Shown one piece after another: positions 51,269 to 58,598 of a stretch of 64,000 nt of DNA. A program made the position numbers and the translations under genes. Position 1 is the first letter of the stretch. Each line of letters opens with the position of its first letter. Location of the stretch: positions 62,001-126,000 of the forward strand of contig NZ_JADIJR010000004.1 in the NCBI RefSeq assembly GCF_017355365.1, given 5' to 3'. Under the pieces are notes generated by a model. The model saw only the letters and a program-made list of their open reading frames with translations, searched no databases and was not told where the DNA came from. Origin of the DNA: Microbacterium sp. SD291. Its GTDB lineage: Bacteria > Actinomycetota > Actinomycetes > Actinomycetales > Microbacteriaceae.

Positions 51269-51440
51269 GCGGAGAAGGGCGGCGCTCTGGCGGCGCACAG
51301 GGGCGGATGACAGAATGGATGCCGGCGTGCCCGAGTCGCATCTTCCCCGCACCTGCCCTTCGCCAGCGAAGGAGCGAGCGGCGGGTCGAAGGACCGCCGG
51401 GCCCCTGGACAGCGTCCGCCGCATCCGTTCGAGGAGCACC

Positions 51441-52331
51441 ATGTCTGTCGAAAGCCCCGCGTCGACGCCCGAGACCATCGCCGCGCCCGCCCGCACCGCG
51501 CATCACCGTCGCTACCTGATGTGCAGGCCCGAGCACTTCACGGTGAGCTACACGATCAACCCGTGGATGGAGCCTGCCAAGCCGACCGACACCGCCAAGG
51601 CAGTCGCGCAGTGGCAGAAGCTGTACGACCTCTACCTCGAGCTCGGTCACGAGGTCGAGCTGATCGAGCCGCTCGCCGGCTACCCCGACATGGTCTACAC
51701 CGCCAACGGCGGATTCCTCATCGACGGCCGCGCATACGTGCCGAAGTTCCGCTTCGAGGAGCGCGCCGGTGAGGCGCCTGCCTTCGCCGACTGGTTCCGC
51801 GCCGCCGGCTACGACACGATCATCCCGGAAGAGGTCAACGAGGGCGAGGGCGACTTCCTGCTCGTCGGCGACGTCATCCTCGCCGGCACCGGCTTCCGCT
51901 CCACCGGCGACAGCCACCGTGAGGTGGGTGAGGTCTTCGGCCGCGAGGTCGTCTCGCTGAACCTCGTCGACCCGCGCTTCTACCACCTCGACACCGCGAT
52001 CGCCGTGCTCGACCCGGTGCAGGGCGTGGAGAACGGCGGGCCCGAGCGCGCCAACATCGCGTACCTCCCCGGCGCGTTCGACGACGCCAGCCGTGCGATC
52101 CTCGAAGAGCGCTTCCCCGACGCGATCCTGGTCTCCGACGAGGACGGCTCCGTCTTCGGCCTGAACTCCGCGAGCGACGGCCGCAACGTGATCATCTCGC
52201 CGCGCGCCAAGGGGTTCGAGAAGCAGCTGCGCGAGCGCGGCTACAACCCGATCATGATCGACCTGTCCGAGCTGCTGCTCGGCGGCGGCGGCATCAAGTG
52301 CTGCACCCTCGAGCTGCGGGGTGCGAAGTGA
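51441..52331 (+). CDS. ddaH: Dimethylargininase-like amidinohydrolase
   Basis: A 296-residue guanidine-modifying enzyme. YLMCRPEHFTVSYTINPWM and MVYTANGGFLIDG are the N-terminal signature; the catalytic His182 is in FYHLDT and the catalytic cysteine lies in IKCCTLEL (Cys287 or Cys288). It would hydrolyse methylarginine or arginine to citrulline, or act as an arginine deiminase-like enzyme that supplies ornithine. The next gene is ornithine aminotransferase, overlapping by 4 bp. ATG 51441 follows GAGGAG; the frame upstream lies in intergenic sequence. Confidence 0.88.
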   Translation: MSVESPASTPETIAAPARTAHHRRYLMCRPEHFTVSYTINPWMEPAKPTDTAKAVAQWQKLYDLYLELGHEVELIEPLAGYPDMVYTANGGFLIDGRAYVPKFRFEERAGEAPAFADWFRAAGYDTIIPEEVNEGEGDFLLVGDVILAGTGFRSTGDSHREVGEVFGREVVSLNLVDPRFYHLDTAIAVLDPVQGVENGGPERANIAYLPGAFDDASRAILEERFPDAILVSDEDGSVFGLNSASDGRNVIISPRAKGFEKQLRERGYNPIMIDLSELLLGGGGIKCCTLELRGAK

Positions 52332-53617
52332 CGACCGTCCCCGTTCGACCGGCTCAGGGCCCTTCGACAGGCTCAGGGACCCAGGGGGCAGGCTCAGGGA
52401 TCCCGGGGACAGGCGCAGGGATCCCGGGGACAGGCTCAGGGACCCAGGAGCCGCACGTCGCCCACAACTACCACCCGCTGCCGGTCAACATCGCGCGCGG
52501 TGACGGCGCCTGGGTGACGGATGTCGAGGGCAAGCGCTACCTCGACCTGCTCGCCGCCTACTCGGCGGTGAACTTCGGCCACCGGCATCCGGCCCTCGTG
52601 GCCGCGCTCACCGAGCAGCTCGGCCGGGTCACGCTGATCAGCCGCGCATTCATGAGCGACCGTCTCGAGCCGTTCGCCGCCGCGCTCGCGAAACTCGCCG
52701 GCAAGGACATGGTCCTGCCGATGAACACCGGTGCCGAGGCCGTCGAGACCGGCGTCAAGGTGGCGCGCGCCTGGGGCTACCGGGTCAAGGGCATCGCCGA
52801 AGGCAGGGCGCGCATCATCGTCGCGGCCGGCAACTTCCACGGCCGCACCACCACGATCGTCAGCTTCAGTGACGACGAGCAGGCTCGCGCCGACTTCGGG
52901 CCGTACACGCCCGGCTTCGACGTGGTGCCGTACGGCGACGCGGATGCCGTGGCCGCCGCGATCACCGACGACACCGCCGCGGTGCTGATCGAGCCGATCC
53001 AGGGCGAGGGCGGCGTGATCATCCCGCCGGAGGGGTACCTGCGCCGCATCCGGGAGATCTGCGACGAGCGCAACGTGCTGTTCATCGCCGACGAGATCCA
53101 GTCCGGGCTCGGGCGGGTGGGGGAGACCTTCGCGTGCGATCGCGAGGGCGTCGTCCCCGACCTGTACCTGCTGGGCAAGGCCCTCGGCGGCGGCATCCTG
53201 CCTGTGTCCGCGGTCGTCGGGAACAGCGACGTGCTGGGCGTCATCCAGCCAGGCGAGCACGGCTCGACCTTCGGCGGCAACCCGCTCGCCGCCGCCGTCG
53301 GACTGCGCGTGGTCGAGATGCTCGAGTCGGGCGAGTTCCAGGAGCGCGCCCGCGCGCTCGGCACGCACCTCGAGGCGGCGCTTCAGCCCCTGATGGGCAA
53401 CGGCGTCACCGCGGTGCGGATCGCCGGGCTCTGGGCGGGCGTCGACATCGACCCGGCCAGGGGCACGGGTCGCGAGATCGCCGAGAAGCTGCTCGAGCGC
53501 GGTGTGCTCGTGAAGGACACGCACGGCCAGACGATCCGCATCGCACCGCCACTGGTGATCCGCGCGACCGAGCTGGACTGGGCAGTGGAGCAGCTGCGCG
53601 TCGTCCTCGGCACGTAG
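52328..53617 (+). CDS. rocD: Ornithine-oxo-acid transaminase with repeat-derived N-terminus
   Basis: A 429-residue class III aminotransferase. NYHPLPVNIARGDGAWVTDVEGKRYLDLLAAYSAVNFGHRHPAL is the OAT start, GRTTTIVSFSDD and FIADEIQSGLGRVG follow, and the pyridoxal-phosphate lysine is Lys284 in LLGKALGGG. It converts ornithine to glutamate semialdehyde, a substrate of the P5C dehydrogenase in PutA. GTG 52328 overlaps the ddaH stop. About residues 6-40 come from repeats (PSTGSGTQ, then GAGSGIP, GTGAGIP, GTGSGTQ) and are not part of the family. Confidence 0.92.
   Translation: MTTVPVRPAQGPSTGSGTQGAGSGIPGTGAGIPGTGSGTQEPHVAHNYHPLPVNIARGDGAWVTDVEGKRYLDLLAAYSAVNFGHRHPALVAALTEQLGRVTLISRAFMSDRLEPFAAALAKLAGKDMVLPMNTGAEAVETGVKVARAWGYRVKGIAEGRARIIVAAGNFHGRTTTIVSFSDDEQARADFGPYTPGFDVVPYGDADAVAAAITDDTAAVLIEPIQGEGGVIIPPEGYLRRIREICDERNVLFIADEIQSGLGRVGETFACDREGVVPDLYLLGKALGGGILPVSAVVGNSDVLGVIQPGEHGSTFGGNPLAAAVGLRVVEMLESGEFQERARALGTHLEAALQPLMGNGVTAVRIAGLWAGVDIDPARGTGREIAEKLLERGVLVKDTHGQTIRIAPPLVIRATELDWAVEQLRVVLGT
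52341..52446 (+). repeat. Repeat C array in the rocD 5' end
   Basis: One degenerate copy (52341-52359), one clean copy (52360-52383, CCCTTCGACAGGCTCAGGG plus ACCCA), then three tandem 21-nt units (52384-52404, 52405-52425, 52426-52446) related to its second half (GGGGACAGGCTCAGGGA). All lie in frame. Confidence 0.8.
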
Positions 53618-53635
53618 CGCACGACCGTGTGACGT

Positions 53636-53671
53636 GATCGGCCGGCCCGGGTCTACCGGCGCCGGCCGATC
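53636..53671. terminator. Hairpin after rocD
   Basis: GATCGGCCGGC (53636-53646) pairs with GCCGGCCGATC (53661-53671), loop 14 nt, between convergent genes. Confidence 0.55.
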
Positions 53672-53693
53672 CCATCCCTGCGGTTCCCCCGTC

Positions 53694-53741
53694 GAGTGGT
53701 CAGGCCGGTGAGTGGTCAGGCCGGTGAGTGGTCAAGCCGGC
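53694..53741 (+). repeat. 16-nt tandem repeat over a stop codon
   Basis: GAGTGGTCAGGCCGGT occurs at 53694 and 53710, and as GAGTGGTCAAGCCGGC at 53726. The last unit contains the stop codon of the minus-strand acidic-protein gene. Unit length is not a multiple of 3. Confidence 0.85.
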
Positions 53742-54085
53742 GAATCGTCCGGATCGAGCGTCCTGAGCGTGTCGTCCTCGACCGCGTTGTCGGAGTCGAG
53801 CTGGTCCTCGGTCGTCTGATCGCCGCCCAGCGGAGCCTCGTCCTCGTCGGCGCTTCCCTGGATCGCGCCCCGGGGTGACTCGCCGTGAGAGCTGTCGCCC
53901 TGGATCGCGCCGCCCTGCGCCGCCCCCTGCGCGTTGCCGTGAAGGTCGTCCTGCGACCGCTCGCCGTGGTCGTCCGCCGTCGGCGCGTAGCCGTCCGGAG
54001 CCGTGTTGTGCTCCGGCGTGCGGATGTCGTCGGCACCCTCAGCCGGTTCCTCCGGGTGAGGCGTGCGCTCCATGTTCTCGTCCAT
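53732..54085 (-). CDS. Acidic, probably disordered protein of unknown function
   Basis: A 117-residue, very acidic and Gly/Asp/Glu-rich protein (HPEEPAEGADDIRTPEHN, GDQTTEDQLDSDNAVEDD) with QGGAIQG and RGAIQGS repeats and no predicted membrane span or domain. I do not recognise it. ATG 54085 is 7 nt after a TATCGT box (54093-54098), so leaderless. Its existence as a protein is supported by codon use; the 25 residues upstream in frame are less likely. Confidence 0.6.
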   Translation of the reverse strand: MDENMERTPHPEEPAEGADDIRTPEHNTAPDGYAPTADDHGERSQDDLHGNAQGAAQGGAIQGDSSHGESPRGAIQGSADEDEAPLGGDQTTEDQLDSDNAVEDDTLRTLDPDDSPA

Positions 54086-54140
54086 GCCGGCGACGATACG
54101 GCCGGCCGGCAACAGGACAGAGGGCGTTGACAAACGCCGG

Positions 54141-55475
54141 TCAGCTCCTCTTGGCCGCACGGATCGGCGTGGTCGCCGCGGCCTCGTCGCTGAACTCGAC
54201 CGGGTCGGCCCAGTCGACGATGCTGAGCGGGCGCGTCTCGTCGAGGGTCATCAGGAAGCGACTGCTCTCGTGCCGGTGCAGCCGCCCGGAGGTGAGCACC
54301 CAGATGCCGCCGATCAGGCAGGCCACGAACCCCGCGGTGCCGCCGAGCATGATCGCGGTGCGCGGGCCGAACGCATCCGCCACCCACCCCGCGATGGGCG
54401 CGCCGACCGGAGTCGACCCCATGATCACGGCCATGTACAGGGCGAGCACGCGGCCGCGCAGCGCCGGATCCGTCGTCATCTGCACATAGCCGTTCGCGGT
54501 GGTGAGGAGCGTCACGATCATGAAGCCCGTGAACATCAGCGTGATGGCGTACGTGGCGTAGGTCGGCATCGCGGCGGACACGAACGCAGCGATGCCGAAG
54601 CCGCCTGCCGCGAGGATCACGACCCGCACCCTTGCGCGGTCGCGGCGCGCGGCGAGCAGCGCCCCGGCGAGCGAGCCGATCGCGAGGATCGAGCTGAGAA
54701 TGCCGTATCCGTCGGCGCCCGACCCGAACTCGATCGCCATGGTCGAGGCGAAGATCGGGAAGTTCATGCCGAATGCGCCGATCAGGAAGACGGTCACGAA
54801 GACCACGCGCAGATCGCTGCGCGCCCACACGTAGCGGAAGCCCTCTGCGAGTCCGCCGCGGCTGCGGTTCTTCAGCCGGGGGGCGAGCTGGTTCCGTCGC
54901 AGCATGAGCAGCGCGCAGAGCATGGCGAGGAAGGTCGCGGCGTTGGCGATGAACACCCACCCTGAGCCGATCGCGACGATCAGCAGGCCGCCGACGGCGG
55001 GCCCGATCATGCGGGCCAGGTTGAAGGATGCCGAGTTCAGCGCGACGGCGTTGGACGTGTCGCCCATCGAGACCATGTCGGACACGAACGCCTGCCTGGC
55101 CGGGGCGTCGAACGCGTTGAAGACGCCGAAGGCCGCGGCGAATCCAAACATCATCGGCAGCGTCATCACGTCGGCGAGGATCAGCACGCCGACCGCCACG
55201 GCGAGCAGGAGCAGGGCGATCTGCGTGGTCAGCAGGATGTGCCGGCGGTCGAACCTGTCGGCGACCCATCCGGTGAGGCTGACCAGCACCAGTGGGGGGC
55301 CGAACTGCAGCGCCATCGTCACGCCCATGGCTGCGGCGTCGTTGTCCGTCAGCTCGGTGAGGACGACCCAGTCCTGAGCGGTCGCCTGCATCCACCCGCC
55401 GATGTTCGACACGAGGGCTCCCGCGAACCAGATGCGGTAGTTGACGTTCGCGAACGAGCGGAACATCGCGCTCAT
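54141..55475 (-). CDS. MFS transporter (EntS-like)
   Basis: A 444-residue major-facilitator permease with about 12 hydrophobic spans. NYRIWFAGALVSNIGGWMQATAQDWVVLTE is the family start, VADRFDRRHILLTTQ the conserved loop A motif, FNAFDAPARQAFVSDMV another. It resembles EntS/MFS_3 efflux proteins. It is cotranscribed with the MarR regulator (4-bp overlap), so its substrate is probably a compound sensed by that MarR. Confidence 0.9.
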   Translation of the reverse strand: MSAMFRSFANVNYRIWFAGALVSNIGGWMQATAQDWVVLTELTDNDAAAMGVTMALQFGPPLVLVSLTGWVADRFDRRHILLTTQIALLLLAVAVGVLILADVMTLPMMFGFAAAFGVFNAFDAPARQAFVSDMVSMGDTSNAVALNSASFNLARMIGPAVGGLLIVAIGSGWVFIANAATFLAMLCALLMLRRNQLAPRLKNRSRGGLAEGFRYVWARSDLRVVFVTVFLIGAFGMNFPIFASTMAIEFGSGADGYGILSSILAIGSLAGALLAARRDRARVRVVILAAGGFGIAAFVSAAMPTYATYAITLMFTGFMIVTLLTTANGYVQMTTDPALRGRVLALYMAVIMGSTPVGAPIAGWVADAFGPRTAIMLGGTAGFVACLIGGIWVLTSGRLHRHESSRFLMTLDETRPLSIVDWADPVEFSDEAAATTPIRAAKRS

Positions 55476-55912
55476 CTCTCCACCACCTTCTTCATCAGCA
55501 CGCTGGCCGCACGCAGGGTCTCGAGCTCCGCATCAGAGAAGTCGAGCTCGTGCAGCATGCCGGCGAGCAGCTCGTCCCGGCGTCGGATGGTCTGCGCGAC
55601 TATGTCGATACCGGCCTCGGTGATGTCCACCTGCACTCGGCGCCGGTCCTCGGCATCCGGCGTCCGCATCACGAAGCCCTGCTCCTCGAGTCCGTTGATC
55701 ATGCTCGTCATCGAGGGCGCGGTGACCCGCTCCCGATCGGCGAGAGCGGTGATCGTGCGGCGACCGTGCATGCGCAGCGTGGCGAGGACCGCGAGCTGCG
55801 CATCGCTCATCGCGTCGACCGCCCTGGCGCAGCGGAGGCGTCGGGCGAGCTGGAACGTCGCCATGCGCAGGTCTGTGGCGGTGAGGTGGAGGGCTTCATC
55901 AGACGCAGACAT
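55472..55912 (-). CDS. MarR-family regulator of the adjacent MFS gene
   Basis: A 146-residue MarR protein: AQLAVLATLRMHGRRTITALADRERVTAPSMTSMINGLEEQGFVMRTPDAEDRRRVQVDITEAG is the winged helix. It overlaps the MFS gene by 4 bp (ATGA). Its own ATG lies at the edge of a perfect palindrome (55911-55933), indicating autorepression and control of the efflux pump. Confidence 0.92.
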   Translation of the reverse strand: MSASDEALHLTATDLRMATFQLARRLRCARAVDAMSDAQLAVLATLRMHGRRTITALADRERVTAPSMTSMINGLEEQGFVMRTPDAEDRRRVQVDITEAGIDIVAQTIRRRDELLAGMLHELDFSDAELETLRAASVLMKKVVER

Positions 55913-55933
55913 TACTTAGAAAGTCTAAGTAAT
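55911..55933. promoter_or_regulatory. MarR operator ATTACTTAGA-AAG-TCTAAGTAAT
   Basis: Two perfect 10-nt arms (55911-55920, 55924-55933) with a 3-nt spacer overlap the MarR start. AT-rich in a very GC-rich genome. On the minus strand TAGACT fits a -10 box within it. Confidence 0.7.
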
Positions 55934-55982
55934 TTCGCGGGCGGAGGGAAGTCCGGATGCCGCGGCCCGGCCGCACGCGCGC

Positions 55983-55988
55983 GAGAAT
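55983..55988 (+). promoter_or_regulatory. -10 box (GAGAAT) for cutC, leaderless
   Basis: GAGAAT is 6 nt before the GTG start; no ribosome site. Confidence 0.35.
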
Positions 55989-55994
55989 GGAGCC

Positions 55995-56732
55995 GTGACC
56001 CGAACACCCGCGATCGAGATCGCCGTCCAGGACCCCGCGGGGGTGCGCGTCGCCGGAGCCGTCGGCGCGGCTCGAGTCGAACTCGCGCAGGCCCTCCCGC
56101 TCGGCGGACTCACCCCGTCTCCCGCCACGCTCGAGCTCTCGATCGAGACCGCCAGAGCGGCCGGGCCCGAGGTGCACGTGCTGATCCGGCCGCGCGCCGG
56201 CGGCTTCCACTACGACGCCGACGAGATCGCCCTGTCCGAGCGCGACGTCCGCCGGGCCGTCGCGGCGGGCGCCCACGGGGTCGTGATCGGCGCGCTGGAT
56301 TCCCACGGCCGGCTCGACCTCGACGCGATGGCTCGCCTGCGCGATGCGGCGGGCGCGGCATCCGTCACCCTCCACCGTGCGATCGACGTCACCGCCGACC
56401 CTCTCGCGACGCTGGTGGCCGCGCGTGCGCTCGGACTGCGGCGGGTGCTCACCTCGGGCGGCGCCTCGGCTGCGATCGACGGGATCGAGATGCTCCGGGC
56501 GCTCGTCGCCGAAGCCGCAGGGCAGATCGAGGTGATGGCGGGAAGCGGGGTCGACGCCGGCAGCGCCGTGGCGCTCGCCGCCACCGGAGTCGACGCGCTG
56601 CACTTCTCGGCGAAGCGCGCGGTGCGGGAGGGTGGCGGCGTGCGGATGGGCTCGGCATCCGACGGCGTCGGCGGCTACGACGTGACCGACCCGGCCGCGG
56701 CACAGGCCGTGATCGAGGCGCTCGCGCGCTGA
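55995..56732 (+). CDS. cutC: CutC-family protein
   Basis: A 245-residue TIM-barrel CutC protein: EIAVQDPAGVRVAGAVGAARVELAQALPLGGLTPSPATLE, VHVLIRPRAGGFHYDADE, GVVIGALDSHGRLD, VTLHRAIDVTADP and RVLTSGGASAAIDGIEML are all family features. It has been linked to copper homeostasis, but the molecular role is unproven. GTG start, leaderless by layout. Divergent from the MarR gene. Confidence 0.93.
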   Translation: MTRTPAIEIAVQDPAGVRVAGAVGAARVELAQALPLGGLTPSPATLELSIETARAAGPEVHVLIRPRAGGFHYDADEIALSERDVRRAVAAGAHGVVIGALDSHGRLDLDAMARLRDAAGAASVTLHRAIDVTADPLATLVAARALGLRRVLTSGGASAAIDGIEMLRALVAEAAGQIEVMAGSGVDAGSAVALAATGVDALHFSAKRAVREGGGVRMGSASDGVGGYDVTDPAAAQAVIEALAR

Positions 56733-56770
56733 GTCCGCCCGCTCGCCGCCGCGCGCCCGCCACCACCGCT

Positions 56771-56831
56771 CGCGAGACTTCACGAATGTCACGGAAATGG
56801 CCCGCTTTCATGACATATGTGAAGTCTCGCG
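56771..56831. repeat. Family A palindromic element, copy 2
   Basis: Left arm 56771-56793 has CGCGAGACTTCACGAATGTC plus ACG, identical to copy 1 at 5269; right arm 56809-56831 matches its reverse complement at 20 of 23. It lies between cutC and the hydrolase gene. Confidence 0.75.
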
Positions 56832-56858
56832 GGCTGTGGGGGACGTGCGGGGCGTGAG

Positions 56859-56864
56859 TAGTGT
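56859..56864 (+). promoter_or_regulatory. -10 box (TAGTGT), leaderless
   Basis: TAGTGT lies 6 nt before the GTG of the hydrolase. Confidence 0.45.
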
Positions 56865-56870
56865 GGGTGC

Positions 56871-57725
56871 GTGACGGATACACGCGAGTTCACCGACGCC
56901 CATGGCATCGCCATCGTCTACGACGTGCACCCGGCGGCGGGTGAGGCGCGAGGGGTCGTGCAGCTGCTGCACGGGGTCGGCGAGCACGCCGGACGCTACG
57001 GCGCACTGATCTCCGCCCTCACCGGCGCGGGATTCGTCGTGTACGCCGACGACCACCGCGGGCACGGGCGCACCGGCATCCGCCAGCACGACGGTCCCGC
57101 GAAGCTCGGACGCCTCGGCAAGGGCGGCCTGCGCGCCGCTGAGGATGCGATCTGGCAGCTCACCGGCATCATCCGCGCCGAGCACCCCGACCTGCCGCTC
57201 GTGCTGCTCGGGCACTCGTGGGGATCGTTCCTCGCGCAGATGCTCGTCAACGACCACCCGGATGCCTGGGACGCCGTGATCCTCTCCGGCTCCGCACTGC
57301 GGATGCCGGGCTCGCTGAACTCCGCGCCGCTGAACGCGCGCTGGAAGGCGCCGGACGCGACCGGCTTCGAATGGCTCTCGCGCGACCCCGCCGTATGGGC
57401 GTCGTTCGACGACGACCCGCTCACGACCGACGTGCCGCTGCTGCGGCTGTTCGGCCCGATCGAGGCTGCCAAGCTCTACGGCCGGCCGCGCAAGGACCTC
57501 GGCCGTGACATCCCGCTGCTGCTCCTGGTCGGCCGCGACGACCCGGTCGGAGGCCCGCGGAGCGTGCACCGGCTCGCCGACGAGTACCGCACGCGGTCAG
57601 GCCTGACCGATGTGACGACGCTGGTGTACCCCGATGCGAGGCACGAGATCTTCAACGAGCTGCAGCAGGCCGAGGTGCGCGCCGACGTGCTGTCTTGGCT
57701 CGACGCGCACATCCCCGCGCGCTGA
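56871..57725 (+). CDS. Alpha/beta hydrolase (lysophospholipase/monoacylglycerol-lipase-like)
   Basis: A 284-residue serine hydrolase of the Hydrolase_4 group. VVQLLHGVGEHAGRYGAL is the oxyanion region, DHRGHGRTG follows, and the nucleophile is Ser116 in LLGHSWGSFLAQ. VGRDDPVGGPRSV and YPDARHEIFNE carry the acid and histidine. It would hydrolyse an ester or lipid; the substrate is unknown. GTG 56871 after TAGTGT. Confidence 0.9.
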   Translation: MTDTREFTDAHGIAIVYDVHPAAGEARGVVQLLHGVGEHAGRYGALISALTGAGFVVYADDHRGHGRTGIRQHDGPAKLGRLGKGGLRAAEDAIWQLTGIIRAEHPDLPLVLLGHSWGSFLAQMLVNDHPDAWDAVILSGSALRMPGSLNSAPLNARWKAPDATGFEWLSRDPAVWASFDDDPLTTDVPLLRLFGPIEAAKLYGRPRKDLGRDIPLLLLVGRDDPVGGPRSVHRLADEYRTRSGLTDVTTLVYPDARHEIFNELQQAEVRADVLSWLDAHIPAR

Positions 57726-57833
57726 AACATTTCGTCCGGAGTCCCGGCGTTACGCCGGGTGAAACCCCGTGACGTCTTCCCCTCCTCACCCTCTCCCCGC
57801 GGCATAGATTCGCGGCGAGAGGGAGGTGCGACG

Positions 57834-58571
57834 ATGAGCTTCGAGATCGAGTGGCACATCTGGCACGCGTCGAGGGAGAGCTACGCGGGGGCGGAGTACG
57901 GGCCGGCGGCGCTGGAGTCGACCAACTGGCTGATCACGGAGCCGGCGGCCGTCGAAGGCGTGCCTGGGCTCTGGGCGCTGACCGGCGACGGCGGCATCCG
58001 CGGCAGCGACCTGGGTGCGGAGGGCGCGAGCGTGACGCTTCGCGGTCGCGACACCATCCGGCTCGGCCGCCGCGAGCTGCGGGTCTTCGACCGCCAGGGG
58101 ACGGTCGGGCTGCGGGTCTTCAATCCGCAGCGCCCGCAGCGGCAGCGCTTCAGCGCGATCGACGCCTACCCGCCGCGCGCGCACTGGCGGGTGCCCGCCG
58201 TGTTCGAGCCCGCGCTCGACGAGCAGATCACCGTCACCGCCGTCGACGGCGTGCAGCACCAGGCGGCGCTCGCCGGCCGGCTGAGGTTCGAGCTCGACGG
58301 CATCCGGCTGACCCTCGCGACGACCCGCGGTGCGCAGGGTGCGCTCAGCGCGGTGTTCGCCGACGGGACGAACGGCCTGGAGACCTACCGGTTCCGCTTC
58401 CTGCCGATCGACGAGCCGGCGCCAGACGGCACGGCCGTGATCGACTTCAACCGGGCCTATCTGCCGCCGTGCGCGTTCTCCGACCAGTTCGTCTGCCCGC
58501 TCCCGCCGGACGAGAACCGCTTCTCGGTGCCGATCAGGGCGGGGGAGCGCGCGGTCGTGCTCGGGCGCTGA
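57834..58571 (+). CDS. DUF1684-family protein
   Basis: A 245-residue protein. RFSAIDAYPPRAHWRVPAVFEP and DFNRAYLPPCAFSDQFVCPLPPDENRFSVPIRAGER are the DUF1684 signature, the second being the family's cysteine-containing C-terminal motif. Function unknown. ATG 57834 follows GAGGGAGG by 5 nt; a TAGATT box 24 nt upstream would serve as -10. The open frame upstream to 57759 is untranslated leader. Confidence 0.85.
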   Translation: MSFEIEWHIWHASRESYAGAEYGPAALESTNWLITEPAAVEGVPGLWALTGDGGIRGSDLGAEGASVTLRGRDTIRLGRRELRVFDRQGTVGLRVFNPQRPQRQRFSAIDAYPPRAHWRVPAVFEPALDEQITVTAVDGVQHQAALAGRLRFELDGIRLTLATTRGAQGALSAVFADGTNGLETYRFRFLPIDEPAPDGTAVIDFNRAYLPPCAFSDQFVCPLPPDENRFSVPIRAGERAVVLGR

Positions 58572-58586
58572 GTCGCGCTCGCGGCT

Positions 58587-58592
58587 TAAGCT
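58587..58592 (+). promoter_or_regulatory. -10 box (TAAGCT), leaderless
   Basis: TAAGCT lies 6 nt before the GTG of the lipoate ligase gene. Confidence 0.45.
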
Positions 58593-58598
58593 GGGACC

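Noticed and set aside
52384..52446. Possible minisatellite-like or CRISPR repeat
   Set aside because: Three adjoining 21-nt units without spacers, lying in frame at the rocD start; better explained as expansion of repeat C.
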